Shown here piece by piece: positions 18,707 to 26,992 of a stretch of 64,000 bases of DNA (position 1 is its first letter; each line of letters opens with the position of its first letter). The translations under genes and the position numbers were made by a program. Origin of the DNA: Acidobacteriota bacterium (GTDB lineage: Bacteria; Acidobacteriota; Terriglobia; Bryobacterales; Bryobacteraceae); contig JAFKEE010000021.1 in assembly GCA_017307505.1 (NCBI GenBank), positions 93,949-157,948 on the forward strand, written 5' to 3'. The notes below the pieces were generated by a model, which saw only the letters and a program-made list of their open reading frames with translations, had not been told where the DNA came from and ran no database searches.

Positions 18707-19273
18707 TTGGATGACAGCACCGCCATTCCCCTGGTGTTGAGCGGGGAGATCAGTTCACGCGTGGAGCAGAGTCCGGATCAATTCGTGGCCGACCTGTATG
18801 CGGTGCATGCCAACAGCCTGCATCGCTATCTCCTGCTGACCGGCAGCCGGCCAGCCGATGCCGACGAACTGCTCCAGGACGCCTTCCTGCGCCTGTTCCG
18901 CTGCCTGCGCGAGGGAGAACAGGTGGAGAAGCCGAAGGCCTGGCTCATCCGGACTCTTCAGAATCTGCGCACCGACCGTGCTCGCCGTGAGTCCGGCCAC
19001 ATCTCGCTGCTCGGCAATGTCGTTCAGCGCAGCCAGCTCGCCTGGACGACCCGCGCGCTCAGCCCCGAAGAAGCGATGCTCGACCATGAGCGCCTCGACC
19101 GGCTGCAGAGGGCGATGGGCAGCCTCACCGAAAGGCAACATCAGTACGTACTTATGCGCTCGGAAGGAATGACGTTGCGGGAGATCGCCGCCATGCACGG
19201 GGTCACGGTCCAGTCCGTGGCCGAGACCTGCGCCCGCGCCATTGAGCGGTTGGGGAAGTTGACCCATGAGTGA
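18707..19273 (+). CDS. ECF-type RNA polymerase sigma factor
   Basis: A 188-residue protein from a TTG preceded at proper spacing by GAGGT; no ATG is available in frame. Region 2 reads ADELLQDAFLRLFRCLREGE...PKAWLIRTLQNLRTDRARR. Region 4 reads LTERQHQYVLMRSEGMTLREIAAMHGVTVQSV, with the expected helix-turn-helix. It directs RNA polymerase to a stimulus-specific promoter set. The anti-sigma-like gene overlaps its last 8 bp. It lies between two related TonB receptors, which makes them the obvious candidates for regulation, as in surface-signalling systems. Confidence 0.88.
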   Translation: MDDSTAIPLVLSGEISSRVEQSPDQFVADLYAVHANSLHRYLLLTGSRPADADELLQDAFLRLFRCLREGEQVEKPKAWLIRTLQNLRTDRARRESGHISLLGNVVQRSQLAWTTRALSPEEAMLDHERLDRLQRAMGSLTERQHQYVLMRSEGMTLREIAAMHGVTVQSVAETCARAIERLGKLTHE

Positions 19274-20846
19274 GCCACTACATCCCTCCGGGCATCCGGC
19301 TCCAGCCGACCTGCTGCTCCACCTGGAGGAGCCGTCGGAGCCCATCCGCAACCACCTCGCTGGATGCGTGTCCTGCCAGTCTCTGCTGGCTGACCTCCTG
19401 GCAGGCGAAAGCAATCTGGCCGAATGGCGCGACGCCCTCACCGCCCAGGCGCCCCCTCCGCCGCCGGTCGCCGCCCTCCAAGCCCGCATGCGCACTGAAA
19501 CCGCGCCCCTCTCCTGGTGGCGGCGCAATCGCTCCGCCGTGCGCTGGACGCCTGCCATCGCCCTCGCCGCCGCGGCTGCCTGCCTCGTCCTGATCTTCAA
19601 TCCGAATGGGATCTGGAACCCCGTCGCCGTTGAAGCCGCCGAGATCCTGCGCCATGCCAGCGAGCAGGTCCACCAGACCCGAGCCGCCAAGACGGCGGCA
19701 GCGCCACGCCGCTACCGCATCCGGCAGGCCGGCCGCGACCTCCAGACCCTCGATGAAGGAAAGCTGCAACTCGCCCGGATCGACCGTCACGATCCCCTGA
19801 ATCCCGACGACTACGCCCGCTGGCGCTCGGAACAAACAGAGAAACAGGACACCATTACCCGCGGCAACGGCTGGGTCCGCCTCTCCACGGCGGTGTTGGG
19901 CAGCCACGATATCGAATCGGCCTCGCTCACCGTGGATAGCCGCGATTGGCGGCCGCTCCTCCGCAGCGTCCATTTCCGGGGCGAAGACGAGATTCAAATG
20001 GAGGCCGCGCCGGTCGAAGCCGAGATCAGCCGTCAGGGCGCACCAGGCGGTTCGAGGTCCGAAGAGGCAAGCCCCTTGAAGCCACCCGCACCCCTGGAAG
20101 CGGCTACGCCCGCAGCCAACTCCGAGATCGCCATGTGGGAGGTTCTCCATGCCGCCGGGGCCGACATCCACTCCGCGGCCCAACTCAGGCGGCAGGACGG
20201 CTCGGTCTGCTACGAACTCTGGTCTGAGCCCGGCGAACGAGACAAGGTCGCCCGGGCCATGCAGGCCATCCCTGGCGCGAAGCCATGCAGCCAGTCCAAA
20301 TCTCCTGAGCGCGAGAAGCTCCTGGAGCCTATCTCCGCCGGAACCGCCGCGGAATCGCCCAGCCTCGCCCTCCTCACGGCCCGCTTCGGCGACAAGGACC
20401 GCGCCAGTCAGTATCTCGATGACGTGACCCGCCAATATGTTGTGCTGTTGGCGCAAGTCACGGCGCTGGACCGCTATCTGCGCTGGTTCCCCCCGTCTCG
20501 CGTGGACGCCCTGGACGGCCCAACCCGGCAGCGCGTCGCAGCCATCGCCCTGAGCGATGCCGAAGCTGTCACCACCGAAGCCAATCAGTATCTCCGCCTC
20601 GTCGGAGAAGGTCTTGCAGCCCTGGCGGCCAGGCCCGCGCCCGCGTCTCCCGGCGGGCCGGCGTCCTCCGCCGTACGCTGCACCAGTATCGAATCGGCCT
20701 CCTCGTTGCTGGAGGATCTGCGGTCACTCCACCGCGAGTTCGTGACCCTGTTCGGATCCGGATCGGAGCTAGCCTCCTCCGTTGAACGGACAGCACGGAC
20801 GCGTGATGCGTTGGAGCACCGCATTGCTGCGCTCTGCGTGAAGTAA
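19266..20846 (+). CDS. Zinc-type anti-sigma factor-like membrane protein with long periplasmic region
   Basis: A 526-residue protein overlapping the sigma gene by 8 bp. The N-terminal domain has His30-x3-Cys34-x2-Cys37 (RNHLAGCVSC), the zinc-binding pattern of anti-sigma factors. A single membrane segment lies at about 93-111 (WTPAIALAAAAACLVLIF). The remaining ~410 residues would be periplasmic and hold no domain I recognise: a beta-rich part (residues ~140-230), a proline-rich linker and a helical end (~370-526). It probably holds the sigma factor inactive until a periplasmic signal is sensed, but the large sensor region is unusual for the class. Confidence 0.75.
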   Translation: MSEPLHPSGHPAPADLLLHLEEPSEPIRNHLAGCVSCQSLLADLLAGESNLAEWRDALTAQAPPPPPVAALQARMRTETAPLSWWRRNRSAVRWTPAIALAAAAACLVLIFNPNGIWNPVAVEAAEILRHASEQVHQTRAAKTAAAPRRYRIRQAGRDLQTLDEGKLQLARIDRHDPLNPDDYARWRSEQTEKQDTITRGNGWVRLSTAVLGSHDIESASLTVDSRDWRPLLRSVHFRGEDEIQMEAAPVEAEISRQGAPGGSRSEEASPLKPPAPLEAATPAANSEIAMWEVLHAAGADIHSAAQLRRQDGSVCYELWSEPGERDKVARAMQAIPGAKPCSQSKSPEREKLLEPISAGTAAESPSLALLTARFGDKDRASQYLDDVTRQYVVLLAQVTALDRYLRWFPPSRVDALDGPTRQRVAAIALSDAEAVTTEANQYLRLVGEGLAALAARPAPASPGGPASSAVRCTSIESASSLLEDLRSLHREFVTLFGSGSELASSVERTARTRDALEHRIAALCVK

Positions 20847-20867
20847 ACCGCGGCGCAGCCCCGATTC

Positions 20868-20886
20868 CAGGGTGAGTGGTACCCTG
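20868..20886. promoter_or_regulatory. Inverted repeat just before the TonB receptor start
   Basis: CAGGGT (20868-20873) and ACCCTG (20881-20886) are perfect inverted arms with a 7-nt loop, ending 6 bp before the ATG at 20893. It could act as an operator or as an RNA hairpin limiting translation. It overlaps the alternative GTG start at 20872. Confidence 0.3.
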
Positions 20887-20892
20887 TGCTCT

Positions 20893-23800
20893 ATGCGTGG
20901 AACGAGGGAGGGGACATGCCTGGCTCTGCTCTTGGCCTGCGCCTCCGCGTGCGTTCTGCAAGCCCAGGATCACGCCGCCATCTCAGGCTGCGTCAAGGAC
21001 ATTCATGGTGCCATGATCCCGCAGGCCGATGTTCTGGTCTGGAATCAGGAGACCGGCCTCAGCCGCAACGGTCATTCCGATGAAACGGGCCAGTACAGCT
21101 TCAGCACCCTGCAGCCGGGCCTCTACACGGTTCACGTCTCGGCCCGTGGCTTTCGCAGCCTGACCCGCGCCAACATCCGGCTTGGCGCGTCTGAGCGCGC
21201 ATCGCTCGACGTCATGCTCCAGATCGGGCGTCTCGAAGAAAGCATCACCGTCAACGCGGACGAAGCAGCCCTGCCGGCCACCTCGGGCAGCCTGCGCGGT
21301 GCGGTGGATCAGCGCCGGATTGAGGATCTGCCGCTCAACGGCCGCGACGTCACGCAACTCGTCCTGACCCAGGCCGGAGTCGTGATGGGCACCCGCTCCA
21401 CGTCGGAAGGCAACGGTTATGCCGTTAACGGCGGCCGTCAGAATGGAATCCATTACACGCTGGACGGCGGCACGAACACCGACGCCTACCGCCACCAGAG
21501 CGGCGTCTTCCCCAACTCCTCCGCCATCGCGGAAGTCGTCATCGAACGCGGCAACCTTAGCGCCGAGCACGGCAATTCCGCGGGCACTGTGGTCAGCGTC
21601 GTCACCCGCAGCGGAACCAATATGCTCCACGGCTCCGCCTTCGAGTTCGCCCGCAATGGCGCCTTGAACGCCCGTGACTTCTTTACCACCAATCGCGACA
21701 ACCTCAAGCGGTCGCAGTTCGGCGGCACCCTGGGCGGACCCGTTATCCGCAATCGCATGTTCTTCTTCGGCAGCTACCAGGGCACGCGCGGCCGCGCCGA
21801 GACACAGTACACACGCCAGTTCCTGCCCACGGCCGCCATGCGCGGCGGCGATCTCTCCGCCACGGTCAACCGCCTGGTCGATCCACTCACACTCAACCCG
21901 TTCCCGGCGAACCGGATCCCCGCCAGCCGCTTGAGCCCGGTCTCCCAGCAACTGCTGCGCTACATTGCAATGCCTGTATCCGCCAGCGGCGAACGCCAGG
22001 TGAGCATCCGCGACCGCACCGGCGAAGACGAGTACACTGCCCGGCTCGACTACAACACGTTCGCGCACCGCCTCACCGGGCACCTCTTCCAGCGCAATCT
22101 GGAGACACCCTTTTCCGGCAACCCGCAGGACCTCGCTTCCATGTTCGGCCCCGGCGTCGGCCGCTCCGTGCAGCCCTACCTTCATGCCACCTTCACAGAC
22201 GTGTGGATGCTCTCCGGCTCCGTCATCCATAGCCTGACCTTCGCCGTCCGCGACCGTCGCACACTCAACGATTGGGACTCCGTCCGCCTGCCCGTCAACT
22301 TCGCCCAGGCCGGTGTTCAGGGCATCGCCGTGAAGAGCCCAGCCGCGATGTACGTCAATGTCTACGGCAACTTCATGGCCCGGCCCGGCTGGAACTACGA
22401 CAAACGCGATCGCGACTACCACCTCTCCGACAGCCTCAGTTGGATGGCCGGGCGCCACGAGCTCAAGGCCGGTGCCGAAGTCCTGGGCCTGCGCAACCAG
22501 ATCCGCAACGACTTCCGCACCATGGGCAACTTCGATTTCAATGGCGCCGCCAGCGGCGACCCCATGGCCGATTTCCTGCTCGGCGAGGTCTACCAGTTCT
22601 GGCAGGGTGGCGGCGAATACAAGGAGCTCTCCGGCCTGCGGACCGCCCTCTTCCTGCAGGACTCCTGGCGCATCAGCAGCCGCTTCACTCTGAACACTGG
22701 CCTGCGCTGGGACCCGTCTACCCCCTATCAGGACTCGCTCGGCCGCATCCAGTGCTTCGTGCCGGGCGTCCGGTCGACCCGCTTTCCGAACGCGCCGCTC
22801 GGTTATCTGAACGCAGGAGACTGGGCTTGCCCGCAGGGCGGCTTCCGCGACTTCCGCAAATCCTTCGCGCCCCGCCTCGGCTTCGCCTGGCGGCCGCGCG
22901 GCACCGATCTCGTGGTGCGCGGCGGTGCCGGCATCTTCTGGGTCCCGCTGGCCACCATGCTCTATAACGGCTTCGTCAACTCCGCGCCCTTCAGCCCGCA
23001 GGTGACCCGCAACGGAGTCCAGTTCAGCGATCCGTTCGCCAATACGGTGAATCCGTTCCCGGGTTCGTTCGCACCCTTCCAGCCGTCGAAGGACGTGAAG
23101 TTCTCCACGCCGATGGGCCAGTTCGGCACCTTCTCGCCCGGCTTCCGCCCGGGCTATTCCGAGGGCTTCAATCTTACGGTGGAGCGCCCCTTTGGCAAAG
23201 CATGGACCGGCCGAGCTTCCTACGTCGGCAACCTGGGCCGGAATCTCTCCTACGCATACGATCTGAACTACGCCCGCTACGCCGCTGGAGCCACAGCTTC
23301 GAACCTCCAGCAGCGCCGGCCCTACCCCGACTTCGCCAGCCTCATCGTGTCGGAGTCCGGAGCCAGTTCCAGCTACCATGCGCTCGAAACAGCGGTCACG
23401 CGGCGCGCCCCCACGGGGTTGATCCTTGAAGCGAATTACACGTGGTCGAAGGCGATTGACGAGAGCTCGGAAGACACCATCCCAGGGCAAAGCGCTTCGA
23501 TCGCCATGCCGTCGGACCGCCGGGCGGGCCGGGCCTTGGCGAACTTCGACGTGCCGCACCGGCTGGCTGCCTCGTGGGTCTGGCCCATACCCGCAACACC
23601 GTTCAGCAACCGCTGGGTTCGTTTCGTCGCTCATGGCTGGGTCACCTCCGGGATGGCCACCTGGCGCGGAGGCATGCCGTTTTCGGTTCGTTCCGGAACT
23701 GACAGGGCCCTGAGCGGTGTCGGCCAGGATTTCGCCGACCTCACAGGGGACCCTCGACTGAACAGCGGGCGATCGAAACAGGAGACCATTAGCCGCTACT

Positions 23801-24084
23801 TCAATACGGCTGCCTTCCAGTTGGCGGCGCCCGGCACCTTCGGCAATGCGCCCCGCAACCTGCTGCGCGGACCCGGCATGCTCAACTTCGACCTCGCCCT
23901 GGCGCGGGAGATCCCCCTGCACGACCGGTTTCGCACACAACTGCGCGCCGAGTTCTTCAACGCCTTGAATCAACCGGCCCTGGCCAATCCATATGCGCTA
24001 GTCAACAATCCCGCCCGTTTCGGCCGGATCGAAAGCTCCGGACCCGCCCGCACCATTCAGCTGGCCCTGAAGCTGAGCTTCTGA
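20893..24084 (+). CDS. TonB-dependent receptor, Oar-like, next to the inositol operon
   Basis: A 1063-residue protein from the ATG at 20893, which places the signal peptide at the N-terminus (TCLALLLACASACVLQAQ); a GTG at 20872 would add seven residues. It has a carboxypeptidase-regulatory domain (ISGCVKDIHGAMIPQADV), a plug with LPLNGRDVTQLV, and a barrel ending in ALKLSF. It is closely related to the receptor at 15351-18632 across plug and barrel. It lies directly upstream of the lacI-iol operon, which has no transporter gene of its own, so it may import an inositol-containing compound. This is a neighbourhood argument only. ECF regulation is also possible. Confidence 0.9.
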   Translation: MRGTREGTCLALLLACASACVLQAQDHAAISGCVKDIHGAMIPQADVLVWNQETGLSRNGHSDETGQYSFSTLQPGLYTVHVSARGFRSLTRANIRLGASERASLDVMLQIGRLEESITVNADEAALPATSGSLRGAVDQRRIEDLPLNGRDVTQLVLTQAGVVMGTRSTSEGNGYAVNGGRQNGIHYTLDGGTNTDAYRHQSGVFPNSSAIAEVVIERGNLSAEHGNSAGTVVSVVTRSGTNMLHGSAFEFARNGALNARDFFTTNRDNLKRSQFGGTLGGPVIRNRMFFFGSYQGTRGRAETQYTRQFLPTAAMRGGDLSATVNRLVDPLTLNPFPANRIPASRLSPVSQQLLRYIAMPVSASGERQVSIRDRTGEDEYTARLDYNTFAHRLTGHLFQRNLETPFSGNPQDLASMFGPGVGRSVQPYLHATFTDVWMLSGSVIHSLTFAVRDRRTLNDWDSVRLPVNFAQAGVQGIAVKSPAAMYVNVYGNFMARPGWNYDKRDRDYHLSDSLSWMAGRHELKAGAEVLGLRNQIRNDFRTMGNFDFNGAASGDPMADFLLGEVYQFWQGGGEYKELSGLRTALFLQDSWRISSRFTLNTGLRWDPSTPYQDSLGRIQCFVPGVRSTRFPNAPLGYLNAGDWACPQGGFRDFRKSFAPRLGFAWRPRGTDLVVRGGAGIFWVPLATMLYNGFVNSAPFSPQVTRNGVQFSDPFANTVNPFPGSFAPFQPSKDVKFSTPMGQFGTFSPGFRPGYSEGFNLTVERPFGKAWTGRASYVGNLGRNLSYAYDLNYARYAAGATASNLQQRRPYPDFASLIVSESGASSSYHALETAVTRRAPTGLILEANYTWSKAIDESSEDTIPGQSASIAMPSDRRAGRALANFDVPHRLAASWVWPIPATPFSNRWVRFVAHGWVTSGMATWRGGMPFSVRSGTDRALSGVGQDFADLTGDPRLNSGRSKQETISRYFNTAAFQLAAPGTFGNAPRNLLRGPGMLNFDLALAREIPLHDRFRTQLRAEFFNALNQPALANPYALVNNPARFGRIESSGPARTIQLALKLSF

Positions 24085-24116
24085 GTCGAGCACGAATCTG
24101 ACCTCGAATCGGATAA

Positions 24117-24145
24117 TTGACTTCTTTTCTCAGAAACTGTAAGAT
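24117..24145 (+). promoter_or_regulatory. Sigma-70-like promoter of the lacI-iol operon
   Basis: TTGACT (24117-24122) and TAAGAT (24140-24145) are separated by 17 bp, giving 5/6 and 4/6 matches to the -35 and -10 consensus. Transcription would begin near 24152, immediately before the palindrome at 24160-24177. Confidence 0.6.
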
Positions 24146-24159
24146 TCGATCGTTAGGGT

Positions 24160-24177
24160 CATGCACACGTTTGCATG
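24160..24177. promoter_or_regulatory. LacI-family operator candidate
   Basis: CATGCACACGTTTGCATG is an 18-bp palindrome with one mismatched pair and a central CG, the shape typical of LacI/GalR-family sites. It lies 15 bp downstream of the -10 box and 14 bp before the regulator start codon, so a bound repressor would block the whole operon, including its own gene. Confidence 0.6.
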
Positions 24178-24191
24178 AGAGGCAGCACCAC

Positions 24192-25205
24192 GTGAGACGC
24201 GCTTCCATCAAAGACATAGCCCGCTTGGCCAATGTCTCCCATTCCACCGTCTCCCGTGCGCTTCGCGGAAGCTCGCTCATCAGTCCCCAAACCATCACCC
24301 GCATCCGCCAGATCGCAGCCGATTCCGGCTACCGTCCCAGCGCCGCCGCCCGCAGCCTCGTCACCAGCCGTTCCGCTACTATCGGTGTAGTTGTCACCAG
24401 CATCGCCGATCCCTTCGCCGCCGAGGTCGTGCTCGGCATCGAGGACGCCGCCGATCAGCGCGACTACTCCGTCATCCTGGCCAACTCCAACGCCCAACCG
24501 GACCGCGAAATGCGCGTCGTCCGCGCGTTCGAAGAGCGCCGCGTCGACGGCATCATCGTCACCTCCTCGCGCGTCGGCGCGGTCTACGCCGAACTGCTTT
24601 CCCAGACCCGCGTGCCGATCGTCCTCCTGAACAATCAGCACCCCAGCGAGTTCATGCACTCGGTGATGATCGAGAACCTGGCCGCCAGCCGCCAGGCGAC
24701 CCAACACCTGATCGATCTCGGCCACAAGCGCATCGCCTACATCGGCGATCGCTTTGGCTGCCAATCAGATACCGAGCGGTTCAACGGCTACCAATCCGCC
24801 TTGGAGGGCGCCAGCCTGCCAATCCGGACGGAATATGTCGGATACGGGAACGGCACCTCGGAAGGCGGCGACGCTGCCATGTCGGAACTGCTTGCGCTCC
24901 CACAGCCGCCCACCGCGGTCTTCTGCTACAACGACATGACGGCCTTTGGCGCAATGCGCGCCATCGCGGCTCGTGGCCTGCGGATCCCCGCCGATCTCTC
25001 CATCGTCGGCTTCGATGATCTTTTCTTTGCTCAGTTTGCGGCGCCGCCGCTCACCACCGTCCGTCAGCCGATGCGGGATATGGGCCGGCTGGCCGTGGAA
25101 AGCCTGCTGCACCTGTTGGCCGGCACCCAAACCGAACCCAACCTCAAAATGCCCGGCGAACTGATCGTTCGCCAATCTACCGCTTCCCCACAGGAGAATG
25201 CCTGA
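24192..25205 (+). CDS. LacI-family transcriptional regulator of the inositol operon
   Basis: A 337-residue protein from a GTG at 24192 (GAGAGG at 24176-24181). An upstream TTG at 24117 is rejected because it coincides with the -35 box. The HTH is at the N-terminus (SIKDIARLANVSHSTVSRALRG), followed by the hinge (YRPSAAARSL) and a periplasmic-binding-protein-like sensor domain (TIGVVVTSIADPFAAEVVLGIEDA...SIVGFDD). It overlaps iolB (TGATG), so it is the first gene of the operon. The likely inducer is an inositol or one of its breakdown products. Other iol systems use DeoR/RpiR- or LacI-type repressors. Confidence 0.9.
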   Translation: MRRASIKDIARLANVSHSTVSRALRGSSLISPQTITRIRQIAADSGYRPSAAARSLVTSRSATIGVVVTSIADPFAAEVVLGIEDAADQRDYSVILANSNAQPDREMRVVRAFEERRVDGIIVTSSRVGAVYAELLSQTRVPIVLLNNQHPSEFMHSVMIENLAASRQATQHLIDLGHKRIAYIGDRFGCQSDTERFNGYQSALEGASLPIRTEYVGYGNGTSEGGDAAMSELLALPQPPTAVFCYNDMTAFGAMRAIAARGLRIPADLSIVGFDDLFFAQFAAPPLTTVRQPMRDMGRLAVESLLHLLAGTQTEPNLKMPGELIVRQSTASPQENA

Positions 25206-26017
25206 TGTCCCTCCTCGTTCATCCGGACACAACCGGAACCCAGATTGAGACTTTCGGATTTGAATTGCTGGCGATCAAGATCGTCAAGCTCCAGGCCGGC
25301 CAGAGTGTCGAGGAGGATACCGCCGCACGCGAGCTCGCGATTGTCCCACTCGGCGGCGTCTGTTCCGTCAGTTCGTCCGCTGGCGACTTCCCTTCAGTCG
25401 GAGGCCGGGCGAATGTCTTCAGCGGCCTGCCTCATACGCTGTATCTTCCTATCGCGACACGGTTTACTCTGACCGCACAGACCGATTGCGACCTGGCTTT
25501 CTGCTACTCCAAAGCGGAAGAATCGCATGCCGCGGCATTGGTCGGGCCCGCAGATGTCCGGGTAGAGATTCGCGGCGGCGGCAACGCCACCCGCCAGATC
25601 AACCACATGATCCAGCCCGGCTTCCCGGCCCAGCGCATCCTGGTCTGCGAGGTCTATACTCCCAGCGGCAACTGGTCCAGCTATCCGCCGCACAAACACG
25701 ATGTCCACAATCCCCCTGGAGAAGTGGACCTGGAAGAGTTCTACTACTACCGCATCGACAAGCCGGAAGGCTACGCCATCCAGAAGGTCTATAGCGCCGA
25801 TCGGCGGATCGACGAAACCCTCACGGTCCGCGACGGCGAACTGGTCCTGGTTCCGGAAGGCTACCACCCCGTGGTGGCCGCCCACGGCTACAACGCCTAC
25901 TATTTGAACGTCCTGGCCGGCTCGGCCCGCTCAATGGCCGCCTCCGACGATCCCGAATACGCCTGGGTCCGCGACACGTGGCGCGAGCAGGACCCGAGAC
26001 TCCCCCTGGTCCGCTGA
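25205..26017 (+). CDS. iolB: 5-deoxy-glucuronate isomerase IolB
   Basis: A 270-residue cytoplasmic cupin protein. IolB converts 5-deoxy-glucuronate to 5-dehydro-2-deoxy-D-gluconate in myo-inositol breakdown. The C-terminal cupin carries the signature around SSYPPHKHDVHNPP (metal-binding histidines) and EEFYYYRIDKPEGYAIQKVYS, then VPEGYHPVVAAHGYNAYYLNVLAG, all characteristic of the family. Length is normal. The start overlaps the regulator stop by one base. It is the first enzyme gene of the operon. Confidence 0.95.
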   Translation: MSLLVHPDTTGTQIETFGFELLAIKIVKLQAGQSVEEDTAARELAIVPLGGVCSVSSSAGDFPSVGGRANVFSGLPHTLYLPIATRFTLTAQTDCDLAFCYSKAEESHAAALVGPADVRVEIRGGGNATRQINHMIQPGFPAQRILVCEVYTPSGNWSSYPPHKHDVHNPPGEVDLEEFYYYRIDKPEGYAIQKVYSADRRIDETLTVRDGELVLVPEGYHPVVAAHGYNAYYLNVLAGSARSMAASDDPEYAWVRDTWREQDPRLPLVR

Positions 26018-26027
26018 GGTGACACCC

Positions 26028-26978
26028 ATGGATATCGCAATTCTCGGCCGCATCGGCTACGACCTCTACTCCGAAGAGCCGCACGTACCCCTGCCCCAGG
26101 CCCGGCGGTTTTCCCGCTACCTGGGCGGCTCCAGCGCCAATATGGCGGTGGGCTTGTCTCGCCTTGGCGCCAATGTCGGCATCGTGAGCTGCCTGGGCAA
26201 CGACAGCCTCAGCCAGTTTCTGATCGACTATCTAAACGAAGCCAAAGTGGACACCAGCCGTGTCCAGTCCCGGCCCGGCTACCTGCCATCCCTCTGTCTC
26301 ACCGAGGTTTCTCCACCCGACCGCTTCCCGCAGGTCTTCTACCGCCACAACGCGGTGGACACCCTTCTCACCACCGCGCCCGGCGACCTCGAATACGTCT
26401 CCGCCGCGAAGATGTTCATCACGAACGGCACCTCGCTCTGCGCCTCGCCTTCTCGCGAAGCCACCTACCTGGCGCTGGAACGAGCGCATCAGGCCGGCTG
26501 CCGCGTCGTGTTCGACGTCGATTTCCGCTCGATGTCCTGGCCCAGCCCCGCCGAAGCCGGACTCGCCGTGCGCCTGGCACTCCCGTTTATTGACGTATTG
26601 ATCGGGAATCAGCCGGAGCTGATGCTGGTCGCCGGCGAATCCACGCTGGAGGCAGCGACGGCGAAACTTCGCAGCCTGCCGATGCTCGTGTCGAAACTCG
26701 GCGAGCAGGGGACCCGCGTCTGGACCGGAGAAAACTCCGTGTTTCTGCCGCCCTACAAGGTGGACGTCTGCACCACCATCGGCGCCGGCGACGGCTTCGC
26801 CTCAGGCTTCCTGTACGCGCTTCTGCAGAATCTGCCGGTGGAGGAATGCCTCCATTACGGGAACGCCGCGGCGGCGATTGTGGTCAGTCGCCTCAGTTGC
26901 TCCGAAGCTATGCCTACGATGGCAGAGGTGCAGGCGCTCCTCAGTGAACAGCGGAAGCCCGCGGAGCCTGCCCGATAA
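26028..26978 (+). CDS. iolC: 5-dehydro-2-deoxygluconokinase IolC
   Basis: A 316-residue PfkB-family kinase. The ATG at 26028 is chosen because TGAGGTGA precedes it at good spacing. The N-terminal motif is GRIGYDLYSEEPHVPL, the substrate region is YLGGSSANMAVGLSRLGANVG, and the catalytic signature TTIGAGDGFASGF near residue 245 contains the Asp base. It phosphorylates 5-dehydro-2-deoxygluconate at O6. It is not fused to a DUF2090 aldolase domain as in some organisms; a separate aldolase candidate follows. Confidence 0.93.
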   Translation: MDIAILGRIGYDLYSEEPHVPLPQARRFSRYLGGSSANMAVGLSRLGANVGIVSCLGNDSLSQFLIDYLNEAKVDTSRVQSRPGYLPSLCLTEVSPPDRFPQVFYRHNAVDTLLTTAPGDLEYVSAAKMFITNGTSLCASPSREATYLALERAHQAGCRVVFDVDFRSMSWPSPAEAGLAVRLALPFIDVLIGNQPELMLVAGESTLEAATAKLRSLPMLVSKLGEQGTRVWTGENSVFLPPYKVDVCTTIGAGDGFASGFLYALLQNLPVEECLHYGNAAAAIVVSRLSCSEAMPTMAEVQALLSEQRKPAEPAR

Positions 26979-26992
26979 CGTACGGAGGTTTC

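Noticed and set aside
20983-23973. A 996-codon open frame on the minus strand
   Set aside because: It lies wholly antisense to the TonB receptor gene, and its translation has no recognisable motif. Long antisense frames arise from codon bias in GC-rich genes.
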